Assembly (NCBI RefSeq): GCF_031755915.1
Contig: NC_083383.1
Location: forward strand, 31,537,501-31,601,500
Direction of reading: 5' to 3'
DNA length: 64,000 nt
Source of the DNA: Ziziphus jujuba
Taxonomy: Eukaryota > Streptophyta > Magnoliopsida > Rosales > Rhamnaceae
In this document: in pieces, positions 63,906 to 64,000 of the stretch
Layout of the letters: every line of letters begins with the position of its first letter
Position numbering within the stretch: position 1 is the first letter of the stretch
The notes under the pieces: model-generated
What the model was told of the DNA's origin: nothing
The model's database searches: none
Seen by the model: the letters and a program-made list of their open reading frames with translations, nothing else
Translations under genes and position numbers: made by a program

Positions 63906-64000
63906 CATCAGAGTATTCTTAGCTTTTTTTTTCTTTTAATTATAAAAATGGGCAACATCTTCTAATGATTTGAGGGTTTAATTGTTACTTAATAAAGTTC
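63263..64000. other. Intergenic DNA with microsatellites, no gene recognised
   Basis: CA repeats at 63442-63464, a near-perfect direct duplication of TGTAGAAAGTCAATAGAAAG (about 63493 and 63526), and a TA then GA run at 63861-63905. No coding signal is visible. Confidence 0.6.

Overview
The window looks like eudicot nuclear DNA. It is strongly AT-rich, with long TA, TAA, CA and GA microsatellites, GT-AG introns, and several families of non-coding plant transposons. I see no rRNA, tRNA, CRISPR array, bacterial operon or organellar DNA. Coding density is very low. The only gene that looks intact is an intronless NDR1/HIN1-like (LEA_2) membrane protein at 48766-49677 on the minus strand. The species cannot be fixed from sequence alone.

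The backbone is a large repeated block with two parts. Part A (16965-24180 and 55128-62258, about 7.2 kb) carries a multi-exon relic of the DNA polymerase epsilon B subunit gene (DPB2/POLE2). Part B (1-2868, 24181-26877 and 62259-about 63262) is non-coding. The window opens exactly at the start of a B part, so a further A part probably lies just upstream. The two polymerase relics share a frameshift and a stop codon, so the locus was already dead before it was copied. Between 26.9 and 30.6 kb lie older, more diverged copies of pieces of B.

Downstream of B2 is a short Shaker-type potassium channel gene of the SKOR/GORK kind (30888-35591). It has a pore filter TIGYGD but carries stops or a frameshift between S4 and S5, and no C-terminal regulatory domains. 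Its long first intron holds a tetratricopeptide-repeat gene fragment between about 95-bp inverted repeats (Pack-MULE-like) and a fourfold tandem repeat. A second, badly decayed copy of the channel gene lies at 50980-53910.

The rest is mostly transposon debris. A Ty3-type long-LTR family without coding sequence is present as a 2971-bp solo LTR with a perfect 5-bp target duplication (9961-12931), a 738-bp deletion derivative with its own perfect duplication (51838-52575), two long satellite-bearing copies (36661-about 41300 and 41353-46624) and two tails (7197-7921, 48190-48294). There is also a complete 644-bp TRIM retrotransposon (46840-47483), a CACTA-like subterminal array (47780-48189), hAT-like, Tourist-like and fold-back elements, and a small MITE present in B1 but absent from B2 and B3. 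I found no convincing new biochemical system. The most informative content is the dated history of duplication, gene death and transposon insertion.
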